From an uncultured Ruminococcus sp. (lineage in GTDB: Bacteria; Bacillota; Clostridia; Oscillospirales; Acutalibacteraceae): a stretch of 64,000 nt of DNA. This document shows positions 18,524-26,544 of the stretch, in pieces; within the stretch, counting starts at the first letter, position 1, and every line of letters begins with the position of its first letter. Location of the stretch: positions 152,225 to 216,224 of the forward strand of contig CACXBF010000002.1 of assembly GCA_902765855.1 (NCBI GenBank), in the 5' to 3' direction. The notes beneath the pieces are model-generated. The model was given only the letters and a program-made list of their open reading frames with translations. It was not told where the DNA came from and made no database searches. A program made the position numbers and the translations under genes.

Positions 18524-19243
18524 ATGTTAGAATTAAAGAATATTTCCTTTTCGGCAGAAAATGACGAGGGGAAAAAAGAAATTATACACAATGTAAGTTT
18601 AAAGCTTAATGAACGTTTTATAGCATTGACAGGTCCTAACGGCGGAGGAAAATCCACTCTTGCAAAGATTATCGCAGGAATCTATACCCCGACAGACGGA
18701 CAGATTATATTTGACGGTATCGATATAACAGGAAAGAGTATCACAGAAAGAGCAAGAATGGGTATAAGCTTCGGTTTTCAGCAGCCGGTCCGTTTTAAAG
18801 GTATTACCGTTCAGGATTTAATCAATCTCGCGACAGGCAAAAAGCTCTCTGTTGCTCAGATTTGTGATTACCTTTCAGATGTCGGGCTTTGTGCAAGAGA
18901 ATATATAAATCGTGAGGTTAATGCAAGTCTTTCGGGTGGTGAGCTTAAAAGAATCGAAATAGCTATGGTTATGGCGAGAGGTACAAAGCTTACTATTTTT
19001 GATGAACCGGAAGCAGGAATAGACCTTTGGAGCTTTAGTAATCTTATTTCTGTATTCGAAAAAATGTATGAGAAAAAAGGCGGTACTATCCTTATAATAT
19101 CTCATCAGGAGCGTATCCTTAATATTGCGGATAGAATAATCGTTATTGCAAATGGTGAAATCGTTAAGGACGGCAAAAAAGAAGATGTTCTTGATGGACT
19201 TCTCACAGCAAAAACCTGTGCCGCACTCACAGATAAGATGTAA
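18524..19243 (+). CDS. sufC: SufC-type Fe-S assembly ATPase (SmsC-like)
   Basis: 239-residue ABC ATPase. Walker A GPNGGGKST (~37-45), Q-loop in FQQP, signature LSGGELKR (~138-145) and Walker B TIFDEPEAGID (~160-170). The extended P-E-A-G-I-D-L segment after Walker B is typical of SufC. It drives conformational change in the Suf scaffold during iron-sulfur cluster assembly. The next gene, 15 nt downstream, is the only scaffold protein; no sufS, sufU or sufD follows. A possible promoter has TATAAT at 18481-18486. Confidence 0.9.
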   Translation: MLELKNISFSAENDEGKKEIIHNVSLKLNERFIALTGPNGGGKSTLAKIIAGIYTPTDGQIIFDGIDITGKSITERARMGISFGFQQPVRFKGITVQDLINLATGKKLSVAQICDYLSDVGLCAREYINREVNASLSGGELKRIEIAMVMARGTKLTIFDEPEAGIDLWSFSNLISVFEKMYEKKGGTILIISHQERILNIADRIIVIANGEIVKDGKKEDVLDGLLTAKTCAALTDKM

Positions 19244-19258
19244 GGGAGGGAATATAAT

Positions 19259-20182
19259 ATGGCACTTGATAAAATCCAAATGAATTTACTTAAAGAAGTT
19301 GCAAATCTTGAATCCGTACCAGAGGGTGCATATAATATTCGCTCTAATGGTAAGCTTGAATCAAGAAACTGCACTGAAAATATAGAAATCGTTACAAAAA
19401 AGGATAAACCGGGCATAGATATTATAATTCGTCCAGGAACTAAAAACGAAAGAGTAGATATTCCTGTTATTCTTACGCAGACAGGACTTAATGACCTCGT
19501 TTATAATGATTTTTATATCGGAGAGGGAGCAGATGTTCTTGTTGTTGCCGGCTGTGGTATTCATAATGCAGGGGATAAGGATTCCGAACACGATGGCATA
19601 CATTCCTTCCATGTCGGAAAAAATGCTCGCCTTAAATATATAGAAAAGCATTATGGCGAGGGTGACGGCAACGGTTCAAGAATACTGAATCCTACAACAA
19701 TAGTTGAGATTGATGAAAACGGATATATGGAGATGGAAACAGCACAGATTAAGGGTGTTGATTCAACATATCGTCTTACAAAGGCTGTTCTTAAGGATAA
19801 GGCTACACTTGTTATCCACGAAAAGATTATGACTCACGGCAAGCAGACGGCTACCACAGAATTTCATGTAGACCTCAATGGTAAAAATAGCGGTACTCAT
19901 GTAGTTTCTCGTTCCGTTGCGAAGGGTGATTCTCACCAGAAATTTATATCTTGCGTCAATGGTAATAATCTTTGTAATGGTCATACTGAGTGTGACGCTA
20001 TTATTATGGATAACGGTAAAGTTACAGCTGTCCCGGAGATAACTGCAAATGATGAAAACGCAAGTCTTATTCATGAGGCGGCTATTGGTAAAATTGCAGG
20101 CGAACAGCTTATCAAGCTTATGACTCTCGGACTTACCGAAAAAGAGGCCGAGGAGGAAATCATCAACGGCTTCCTGAAATAA
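19259..20182 (+). CDS. sufB: SufB/SufD-family Fe-S scaffold (SmsB-like)
   Basis: 307 residues, much shorter than SufB (~470) or SufD (~420), but matching the compact SufB-like protein of two-gene SufBC (Sms) systems. It shows the SufBD beta-helix pattern, with AGCGIHNAG (~98-106), SEHDGIHSFHVG, CNGHTECDAIIMD (~241-253) and a C-terminal IHEAAIGKI (~272-280) matching the His/Glu region of SufB. It would probably act as a homodimer with SufC. No cysteine desulfurase is adjacent, so sulfur may come from sulfide or a distant enzyme. Followed by a long repeat block. Confidence 0.85.
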   Translation: MALDKIQMNLLKEVANLESVPEGAYNIRSNGKLESRNCTENIEIVTKKDKPGIDIIIRPGTKNERVDIPVILTQTGLNDLVYNDFYIGEGADVLVVAGCGIHNAGDKDSEHDGIHSFHVGKNARLKYIEKHYGEGDGNGSRILNPTTIVEIDENGYMEMETAQIKGVDSTYRLTKAVLKDKATLVIHEKIMTHGKQTATTEFHVDLNGKNSGTHVVSRSVAKGDSHQKFISCVNGNNLCNGHTECDAIIMDNGKVTAVPEITANDENASLIHEAAIGKIAGEQLIKLMTLGLTEKEAEEEIINGFLK

Positions 20183-20189
20183 TGCGTGA

Positions 20190-20790
20190 TAATCATTTTT
20201 GCTAACTCACTTTCCCAAGACACTTAAGCGGCGAACCGCCGCAGCCAAGACGCGTAATCGTTCGACAAGTCTCACTCGACACTCTTAATCGTCTTATGTT
20301 GTCGCAGTCGATGAAACTACCGATAAACTAACAGATTAAGTGTAGGGGCGCACTGTGTTCGCCCTTAAGAGGGCAAGATAGGTTAAGGGCGTTGCCCTTA
20401 AAACCCACCAAAGGCTCTGCCTTTGGAAACCGCGAGCCTTTTCAAAGGCTCGAGCGAAACTTTTATCTGTCTAAGGGAAGTGCGTTAGCTAATCGGTAGT
20501 TGATTGGAAAATTCCTCGACCGCGTCAACTATCTTCCCTAACTCACTACGAGCGAGACTTGTCGAGCGATTCCGCGTCTTGACAGCGGAGGCACTCCGCC
20601 TCGAGCGAAACTTTTATTTGTCTAAGGGAAGTGCGTTAGCTAATCGGTAGTTCATTGGAAAATTCCTCGACCGCGTCAACTATCTTCCTTCACTCACTAC
20701 GAGCGAGGCGAAGCCGAGCGATTCCGCGTCTTGACAGCGGAGGCACTCCGCCTCGAGCGAAACTTTTATCTGTATAAGGAAAGTGCGTTA
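20190..20790. repeat. Mosaic palindromic intergenic repeat, block 4 (largest)
   Basis: About 600 bp between sufB and the thi promoter. The first part is in one orientation (GACAAGTC ~20262, GGGCGCAC-TGT-GTTCGCCC ~20345-20364, TTAAGGGC-GTT-GCCCTTAA ~20393, CCAAAGGC-TCT-GCCTTTGG ~20408). After ~20450 it runs as the reverse complement of the modules that open blocks 2 and 3, in two tandem copies. No gene is visible. Confidence 0.9.
20452..20754. repeat. Tandem duplication of a ~151-bp repeat unit
   Basis: Unit copies start with GAGCGAAACTTTTAT at 20452 and 20603, and a third partial copy starts at 20755 (period 151-152). The copies differ at a few points. In one of these GACTTGTC (copy 1) is replaced by GGCGAAGCC (copy 2), which keeps a hairpin. 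Confidence 0.9.
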
Positions 20791-20828
20791 GCTCATTGAT
20801 AATTTTGTTAGTTAGTGCAGTAGCTAAC

Positions 20829-20857
20829 TTGACAATTCTTGTAAAATACGGTACTAT
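20829..20857 (+). promoter_or_regulatory. Promoter for thiamin operon
   Basis: TTGACA (20829-20834), 17-nt spacer, TACTAT (20852-20857), ~25 nt before the TPP riboswitch. Confidence 0.75.
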
Positions 20858-20881
20858 ATTTAATATAAAAACTGAATAAAT

Positions 20882-20966
20882 TATTTACGGGGGTATCGGA
20901 TAAGCGTCCGATTGAGAATTAAACCCTTTGAACCTGTCGGTTGATACCGTGGTAGGGAAGTAAATT
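20882..20966 (+). promoter_or_regulatory. TPP riboswitch (THI element)
   Basis: The basal stem ATTTAC/GTAAAT closes the element. Core segments present: GGGGGTATC near 20890, a hairpin ATCGG-ataagcgt-CCGAT, TGAGA (20933-20937), the THI-box ACCCTTTGAACCTG (20942-20955) and the closing GATACC with GTAGGGAAG. It binds thiamin pyrophosphate. A terminator follows at 21040, so control is by transcription termination. Confidence 0.93.
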
Positions 20967-21039
20967 TGTAGAAATTGAGATTTTTACTATCCTTAAATAT
21001 AAGCGGGATTATACCGCTTATTTTAGTTCTCAAGTTATT

Positions 21040-21067
21040 AAGCCTGCCGTTGTGCAGGCTTTTTTTA
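21040..21067 (+). terminator. Terminator of the TPP riboswitch
   Basis: AAGCCTGC (21040-21047) pairs with GCAGGCTT (21054-21061), followed by a run of T. An extra hairpin AAGCGG/CCGCTT (21001-21019) lies between aptamer and terminator. Confidence 0.88.
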
Positions 21068-21087
21068 TTTTTTAGGAGGTGGATTTT

Positions 21088-21888
21088 ATGAAAACAGCTT
21101 TGACTATTGCAGGCTCGGACTGCAGTGGTGGAGCAGGAATACAGGCAGATTTGAAAACCTTTTCAGCAAACGGTGTTTTCGGAATGAGTGTAATTGTTTC
21201 AGTTGTTGCAGAGAATACTTCTCGTGTAATATCAGTTGAAGATATTTCTCCGGAAATGATTAAGAATCAGATTGACGCTGTTTTTGAAGATATTGAAGTA
21301 GATGCTGTCAAGGTTGGTATGCTTTCATCAGAAGTTTGTATGAAAGCCGTCGCGGAAAAGCTCCGCCAGTATAAACCGAAATATACTGTTATAGACCCTG
21401 TTATGGTGGCAAAGGGCGGACACGCTCTTATGAAACCTGAAGCACTTGAAGCTTTAAAAACGGAAATTATTCCACTTGCATATGTTCTTACGCCGAATAT
21501 TCCAGAGGCAGAAACTATTACAGGAATGAGCATAGAAAGTCAAGAAGATGTGCAAGAGGCTGCAAAGAAGATATATTCGCTTGGTGCAAAAAATGTTTTG
21601 ATTAAGGGCGGACATCTTTCAGGTGATGCAATAGATTTACTCTATGACGGTAAATCGTTCTATACCTTTACAACAGAACGCATAAACACTAAAAATACTC
21701 ATGGAACAGGCTGTACATTTTCGTCAGCTATTGCCGCAAATCTTGCAAATGGCTTAAACTTAAATAAAGCTGTTGAAAAAGCAAAATCTTACATAACAAC
21801 AGCGATTGAACATTCACTTCCGATAGGAAAAGGACATGGACCGACAAATCATTTTTATGAATTATATACGAAAGGATTGCAATTATGA
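21088..21888 (+). CDS. thiD: Hydroxymethylpyrimidine (phosphate) kinase ThiD
   Basis: 266 residues, standard ThiD size. Ribokinase-fold enzyme that phosphorylates HMP and HMP-P for thiamin synthesis. [14 protein letters not shown] (~8-21) binds substrate, TPNIPEAE (~135-142) and [15 protein letters not shown] (~204-218; catalytic Asp/Gly/Cys region) are conserved. ATG at 21088 has AGGAGG 8 nt upstream; the earlier GTG belongs to the ribosome site. First gene of the TPP-controlled operon; overlaps thiC by 4 bp (ATGA). Confidence 0.95.
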   Translation: MKTALTIAGSDCSGGAGIQADLKTFSANGVFGMSVIVSVVAENTSRVISVEDISPEMIKNQIDAVFEDIEVDAVKVGMLSSEVCMKAVAEKLRQYKPKYTVIDPVMVAKGGHALMKPEALEALKTEIIPLAYVLTPNIPEAETITGMSIESQEDVQEAAKKIYSLGAKNVLIKGGHLSGDAIDLLYDGKSFYTFTTERINTKNTHGTGCTFSSAIAANLANGLNLNKAVEKAKSYITTAIEHSLPIGKGHGPTNHFYELYTKGLQL

Positions 21889-23195
21889 ACTATAAAACAC
21901 AGATGGAAGCCGCTAAAAAGGGCATAGTCACAAAAGAAATGGAAACCGTTGCACAGAAAGAGCAGATGGATACTAAGGAGCTTATGGAGCTTGTTGCAAA
22001 GGGTACAGTTGCTATTCCTGCGAATATCAACCATAAATCTCTCAGTGCTGAGGGTATCGGTGACGGACTTAAAACAAAAATCAATGTCAATCTCGGAATT
22101 TCCGGCGACTGCAAGGACTATACTCTTGAGTTTGAAAAGGTAAAAATGGCTATCGACTTCGGAGCAGAGGCTATTATGGACTTAAGTAACTACGGCAAGA
22201 CAAACACTTTCCGTAAACAGCTTATTGAATATTCTCCTGCAATGATAGGTACAGTTCCTATGTATGACGCTATCGGTTATCTTGAAAAAGACCTCCTTGA
22301 TATAAAGGCAGAGGATTTCTTAAAGGTTGTAGAGGCTCATGCAAAAGAGGGCGTAGACTTTATGACAATTCACGCAGGTATTAACAAGAGAGCCGTTGAG
22401 TGTCTAAAGCGTGATAAGAGAAAGATGAATATTGTTTCTCGTGGCGGTTCATTGCTTTTTGCATGGATGGAAATGACAGGAAATGAAAATCCTTTCTATG
22501 AGCATTATGATGAAGTTCTTGATATTCTCAGAGAATATGACTGCACAATAAGTCTTGGTGACGCACTCAGACCAGGCTGTATTGACGACAGCACAGACGC
22601 AGGACAAATCAGCGAGCTTATAGAGCTTGGCGCATTGACAGAAAGAGCATGGCAAAAAGATGTTCAGGTTATGGTTGAGGGTCCAGGACATATGGCTATG
22701 AATGAAATTGCTGCAAATATGAAGATTCAGAAAAGAATCTGCCATAATGCACCTTTTTATGTTCTCGGACCGCTTGTTACAGATATTGCACCGGGTTATG
22801 ACCACATTACATCAGCAATCGGCGGAGCTATTGCCGCAAATAACGGTGCAAACTTCCTTTGCTATGTAACCCCGGCAGAACACCTTCGTTTGCCAGACCT
22901 CAGCGATGTTAAGGAGGGTATCATTGCTTCTAAGATTGCCGCACACGCAGCAGATATTGCAAACGGTATTAAGGGTGCAAGAGATATTGATAATAAAATG
23001 GCAGACGCAAGACACAAGCTTGATTGGGACGCTATGTTCGAGGTCGCTATTGATAAGGAAAAGGCTAAGAGATATTATGAGTCGACACCAGTAAGCGAGC
23101 GTCATACCTGCTCAATGTGCGGAAAGATGTGTGCTGTCAGAACTACAAATCTTATCCTTGAGGGCAAGGAAGTTAAGTTCTGCTCAGAACTCTAA
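21885..23195 (+). CDS. thiC: Phosphomethylpyrimidine synthase ThiC
   Basis: 436 residues, the compact bacterial form. Radical-SAM enzyme that rearranges aminoimidazole ribotide into HMP-P. The C-terminal CSMCGKMC (CX2CX4C) binds the 4Fe-4S cluster. SRGGS and [10 protein letters not shown] motifs belong to the active site. Operon position between thiD and thiE agrees with pyrimidine-branch synthesis. No thiazole-branch genes (thiG, thiH, thiS) are present here. Confidence 0.97.
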   Translation: MNYKTQMEAAKKGIVTKEMETVAQKEQMDTKELMELVAKGTVAIPANINHKSLSAEGIGDGLKTKINVNLGISGDCKDYTLEFEKVKMAIDFGAEAIMDLSNYGKTNTFRKQLIEYSPAMIGTVPMYDAIGYLEKDLLDIKAEDFLKVVEAHAKEGVDFMTIHAGINKRAVECLKRDKRKMNIVSRGGSLLFAWMEMTGNENPFYEHYDEVLDILREYDCTISLGDALRPGCIDDSTDAGQISELIELGALTERAWQKDVQVMVEGPGHMAMNEIAANMKIQKRICHNAPFYVLGPLVTDIAPGYDHITSAIGGAIAANNGANFLCYVTPAEHLRLPDLSDVKEGIIASKIAAHAADIANGIKGARDIDNKMADARHKLDWDAMFEVAIDKEKAKRYYESTPVSERHTCSMCGKMCAVRTTNLILEGKEVKFCSEL

Positions 23196-23210
23196 TTCAG
23201 CGGTGAGAGT

Positions 23211-23849
23211 ATGAAAACAAATTCAGAAATTTATCAGCTCTATCTTGTGACAAACCGAGAGCTTATGTCAACAAAAACTCTTGAAGAAGCTGTTGAAAAA
23301 GCCATTGATGGTGGCTGTACTATGGTTCAGTTAAGAGAGAAAAGCCTCTCGTCAAGAGATTTTTATAATACTGCAAAAGCTCTCAAGGAATTTTTGCAAA
23401 CTCGTGGAGTACCGCTTATTATAAATGATAGAGTTGATATTGCTCTTGCTGTCGGTGCAGACGGTGTACATATAGGTCAAAGCGACCTGCCTTTGCACGA
23501 GGCACGAAAAATTCTCGGCAACGAAAGAATCATCGGTGCAACCGCACCAACACTTCCGCTTGCACTTGTTGCGGAAAGAAATGGTGCTGATTATCTCGGC
23601 GTTGGTGCAGTTTTTGGTACAACTACCAAAAAAGACGCTAAGAAAAATACTATTGAAGTTCTCAGCGAGATTGCACATACAGTTAATATTCCCGTAGTCG
23701 CTATCGGTGGAATAAATGCCGATAATGTAGCCAAACTTGCCGGAAGTGGCATAAGCGGAGTAGCAGTTGTTTCGGGAATTATAGCACAAAAGAATATTAC
23801 AGAAGCTTCACGCAAAATTCTTAATATTCTAAAAAAGGAGGTACTATGA
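23211..23849 (+). CDS. thiE: Thiamin-phosphate synthase ThiE
   Basis: 212 residues, standard. TIM-barrel enzyme joining HMP-PP and thiazole phosphate to thiamin phosphate. Seen: YLVTNRELM (~8-16), GCTMVQLREK (~33-42), INDRVDIALAVGADGVHIGQSDLP (as separate motifs near 70 and 82), GVGAVFGTTTKKDA (~129-142) and VVAIGGINADN (~163-173). 15 nt after thiC; 4-bp overlap with the HAD gene. Confidence 0.95.
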   Translation: MKTNSEIYQLYLVTNRELMSTKTLEEAVEKAIDGGCTMVQLREKSLSSRDFYNTAKALKEFLQTRGVPLIINDRVDIALAVGADGVHIGQSDLPLHEARKILGNERIIGATAPTLPLALVAERNGADYLGVGAVFGTTTKKDAKKNTIEVLSEIAHTVNIPVVAIGGINADNVAKLAGSGISGVAVVSGIIAQKNITEASRKILNILKKEVL

Positions 23850-24487
23850 GCGAGATAAAGGGAGTAATTTTTGACCTTGACGGTACATTGATAGATTCTA
23901 TGTATGTTTGGCGTAAGATAGATGTAGATTTTCTTGCGGAAAGAGGTTTAGAAGTTCCGCCTGATTACGAACAGGCTATCAAGACTATGCACTTTGAAAC
24001 CGCCGCCGAATATACAATCGCAAGATTTGGGTTTAAGGAAAGCCCACAAGAAATTATGTCGATATGGCTTGGTATGGCATTAAATGAATATGCACATAAT
24101 GTCAGGCTCAAAGATAATGCCGAGGAGCTTTTGCAAAAGCTAAGAACGCTTGGTGTGAAAATCGGTATAGCCACCTCGTCAAAACCCATTCTTGCCGAAC
24201 CTGTCTTAAAAAATAATGGCGTTTATGATTACTTTGATACGATATGCTGTACCTCAGAAGTTGGTGTGGATAAGCGTCACCCCGATATATACCTCTTAAC
24301 CGCAAAAAAGCTTGGTGTCAAGCCCGAAGAATGTGTAGTTTTTGAAGATATAATTGACGGCATAAATGGTGCAAAGCTTGCGGGAATGAAAACCATTGCC
24401 GTATATGACGAGGGTTCGGCGGACGATGTTGAAATACTAAAATCCATAGCTGACAAATATATATATTCATTCACAGAATTGCTTTGA
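23846..24487 (+). CDS. HAD-family phosphatase in thiamin operon
   Basis: 213-residue HAD subfamily IA phosphatase (beta-phosphoglucomutase/phosphatase type). Motif I FDLDGTLIDS (~9-18), motif II ATSSKP (~112-117), motif III lysine near 142 and motif IV VVFEDIIDGI (~163-172). A helical cap lies between residues ~20 and ~80. Translational coupling to thiE suggests it dephosphorylates a thiamin intermediate such as thiamin phosphate, but the family is broad and this is an inference. Confidence 0.85.
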   Translation: MSEIKGVIFDLDGTLIDSMYVWRKIDVDFLAERGLEVPPDYEQAIKTMHFETAAEYTIARFGFKESPQEIMSIWLGMALNEYAHNVRLKDNAEELLQKLRTLGVKIGIATSSKPILAEPVLKNNGVYDYFDTICCTSEVGVDKRHPDIYLLTAKKLGVKPEECVVFEDIIDGINGAKLAGMKTIAVYDEGSADDVEILKSIADKYIYSFTELL

Positions 24488-24488
24488 T

Positions 24489-24536
24489 AAAGATTCTTGA
24501 TTAGGTGTTAAATGCACTTGGTCAAGAATCTTTCTT
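24489..24536 (+). terminator. Terminator of thi operon
   Basis: AAAGATTCTTGA (24489-24500) pairs with TCAAGAATCTTT (24522-24533), followed by CTTTT. Confidence 0.85.
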
Positions 24537-24677
24537 TTATAGAATTATTCGACAAAGTTTACCAGAAACCGTCAAATTTTACCACTTTGTAGAAATTTAT
24601 TAATTTGTATGATATAATTTATAGTAACTTATCTTTATTTATATTATTTTATATCAAATTTATTCATTATTTTTTAA

Positions 24678-24690
24678 AAATGTATATTTA
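24678..24690. promoter_or_regulatory. Upstream operator-like site of peptide cluster
   Basis: AAATGTATATTTA, just upstream of the -35 box. It differs by one base from the core of the palindrome at 24730-24742 and is exactly 52 bp from it. Confidence 0.4.
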
Positions 24691-24693
24691 ATA

Positions 24694-24721
24694 TTGACAT
24701 TCGCTAAAATTATGATATAAT
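24694..24721 (+). promoter_or_regulatory. Promoter of secreted-peptide/ABC cluster
   Basis: TTGACA (24694-24699), 16-nt spacer, TATAAT (24716-24721). It is flanked by two similar palindromic sites. Confidence 0.75.
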
Positions 24722-24726
24722 GTAAG

Positions 24727-24744
24727 TATAAATGTACATTTATA
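24727..24744. promoter_or_regulatory. Perfect 18-bp palindromic operator candidate
   Basis: TATAAATGTACATTTATA is its own reverse complement. It starts 6 nt after the -10 box, covering the expected transcription start, as for a repressor site. Confidence 0.55.
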
Positions 24745-24775
24745 AAATTAAACACAGAAAGGAAAGATAATTTTT

Positions 24776-25252
24776 ATGTTTAAAAAAATTATCGCAGCCG
24801 CATTGGCTGCACTAACACTCACAGTGGCAGGTAGTACTGCTTTTGCAGCAAGCAATGAAGGTTGGGTTAATGCAAAAGATAATCCAAATTCATACTATCA
24901 TTATTGTACCCCTGGTAGTTGTTTTCACGCAGTAGAAACAACTTATCTTGGAATGTCAGCGTGTGGAAGATGGGGATTTGTTTATTCTCCTAGTAAAGAC
25001 CATAAAGATAGTTATAAGTATATTTCTGTTACTACATATGGATATAATGAAGACACTAGATCTCATTATGTAAAAAAGACCGTAAATAATAGTGGAGTTA
25101 AGTCTGAAATTATATCACCAACTGCATATATTGATGGAAAAGTAAGCAAAGTTGTATATAATGGCCAAGTATTTCGTACTGCTGAAAAAAAATCTGGAAT
25201 TTTGAAAAAATATCTTATTGGTTCTTTTAGAACAGGCACACCAAGAAAGTAA
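24776..25252 (+). CDS. Secreted Cys-containing peptide, lactococcin 972-like candidate
   Basis: 158 residues with a clear signal peptide (MFKKIIAAALAALTLTVAGS, cleavage after TAFA near 24). The mature part has SYYHYCTPGSCFHAVE (~40-55), then ACGRWGF (~62-68), with three Cys. The Y-H ... H-A-x-V ... W spacing resembles the lactococcin 972 bacteriocin family, but the mature protein (~134 residues) is about twice that of lactococcin 972, and the last ~80 residues (basic, Tyr/Lys-rich) are unmatched. It is followed by two FtsX-like permeases and an ABC ATPase, the context known for that family. A different secreted effector is possible. Confidence 0.55.
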   Translation: MFKKIIAAALAALTLTVAGSTAFAASNEGWVNAKDNPNSYYHYCTPGSCFHAVETTYLGMSACGRWGFVYSPSKDHKDSYKYISVTTYGYNEDTRSHYVKKTVNNSGVKSEIISPTAYIDGKVSKVVYNGQVFRTAEKKSGILKKYLIGSFRTGTPRK

Positions 25253-25273
25253 AATATAATATAAATATGGTTC

Positions 25274-25320
25274 TGCCTATGGAAATTTTAATTTTAGTTT
25301 GCCATAGGCAAAATCATTTT
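25274..25320 (+). terminator. Intercistronic hairpin after peptide gene
   Basis: TGCCTATGG (25274-25282) is the exact complement of CCATAGGCA (25302-25310), followed by AAAATCATTTTT. Likely a leaky terminator giving more peptide than exporter transcript. The open frame that runs through it is not translated in my reading. Confidence 0.6.
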
Positions 25321-25341
25321 TATGAAAGAGAGGCGATAATC

Positions 25342-26544
25342 TTGACTTGGTTATCTTTAGTATTTAAAAATATCAAAAAATTCATACAGAATAAGCCGTT
25401 TTTATTTGCATTTTTAGTAATATCACAAATAATTTGTGCTATAATTATTTTTCTTGTGTGTGGTTTCATTGATAACGCTAATCGAGCAGAAAAGGTAGTT
25501 AATGAAGGCAGTAAACAATTTTATATTTCTCTTGTAATTGCTAATTCAGATGAAGCAAATAATTATTTTTTAGGGGAAGATGGCAAATATTATCAAGAAG
25601 ATGAAGATGGTAATTTAATTCCATATGATGAAAATACTCCTAGTTTTGAATATACTGAAGATTCTAATTTTGAAGTTCTTAAACCTAAAATAGATGAACT
25701 TATTAAATTTCTTGGCGATGATTTTAGTCGTTTTTCTTTGTTTGCAACAACAAATAAAAAAGATGGCTTATATTTTTCAACAGGTTATAGTGATATAGAT
25801 AGTTATGATAATGAGGATATAAAAAAATTTGAGATGTCAAACGAAAAGATAGTAGAAATAAATCCAAAAGATGATTATTACACAGAAAAATATGGAAAAT
25901 CACTTAATATTGGTGATAAAATTGATATAAACGGAGAAGAGTATACCATAGCTAAACATTCATCTGGTGAAACAATGAGTATTCCGTATAACTCTGTAGA
26001 TAAGTATTCTCTTGCTACGGGTATGTATGTTTCCACAAAAGAAGTTTGTTCACCTAAAAGATGTGAAGAAATAACAGAAAAAATGAAAGAACTTTTTGGT
26101 GATGAAAAAGAATTTTCTCCTCCAGAACCACGAGTTCTTGAGGAACTTCAAAATATACAGCTTGCTTATAGTATTACAGCCGCAGTTATTATTATGATTA
26201 TCCTGAATATAAGTAGAGTATATTCTTATGTTCTTACATATAGAAAGAAGCCTTTTGCCGTTATGAATATATGCGGTGCAAGTAAGGAAAAGATATTCTT
26301 GATTTATCTAACAGAACTTATGCTTACACTTATAGTTACTTTTGGCATAGCTTTACTAATTTTCCACACGCTTATATTACAGCCGATAGCGGTAAGCTAC
26401 CCGAATTTCTTATTAAGTATGACTCCACAAACATATCTTATAATCTTCGGATTATATTTTGTGATTTCAATTTTAATAATGTCGCTTACAATTTCGAGAT
26501 TTATAAACAAATCTGCTGTTGAGATGGAAAGGAGCGGTGACTAA
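25342..26544 (+). CDS. FtsX-like ABC permease 1 of peptide cluster
   Basis: 400 residues from a TTG start at 25342 (MTWLSLVFKNIKKF), which has GAGAGG 7 nt upstream. A longer frame from 25267 would cross the terminator hairpin and lacks a ribosome site. One membrane helix (~22-45) precedes a ~240-residue acidic extracytoplasmic domain rich in Asp/Glu/Tyr and three C-terminal helices (~295-318, ~340-362, ~372-395), the FtsX/MacB topology. Related proteins next to lactococcin 972 genes are annotated as bacteriocin-associated integral membrane or immunity proteins. The gene looks more AT-rich than its neighbours. Confidence 0.75.
   Translation: MTWLSLVFKNIKKFIQNKPFLFAFLVISQIICAIIIFLVCGFIDNANRAEKVVNEGSKQFYISLVIANSDEANNYFLGEDGKYYQEDEDGNLIPYDENTPSFEYTEDSNFEVLKPKIDELIKFLGDDFSRFSLFATTNKKDGLYFSTGYSDIDSYDNEDIKKFEMSNEKIVEINPKDDYYTEKYGKSLNIGDKIDINGEEYTIAKHSSGETMSIPYNSVDKYSLATGMYVSTKEVCSPKRCEEITEKMKELFGDEKEFSPPEPRVLEELQNIQLAYSITAAVIIMIILNISRVYSYVLTYRKKPFAVMNICGASKEKIFLIYLTELMLTLIVTFGIALLIFHTLILQPIAVSYPNFLLSMTPQTYLIIFGLYFVISILIMSLTISRFINKSAVEMERSGD

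Noticed and set aside
20190-20790. CRISPR array (regular repeats)
   Set aside because: The ~151-bp unit is far too long, tandem copies lack unique spacers, and no cas genes are near.
25267-25341. N-terminal extension of permease 1
   Set aside because: It crosses a hairpin terminator and lacks a ribosome site; TTG 25342 has one.
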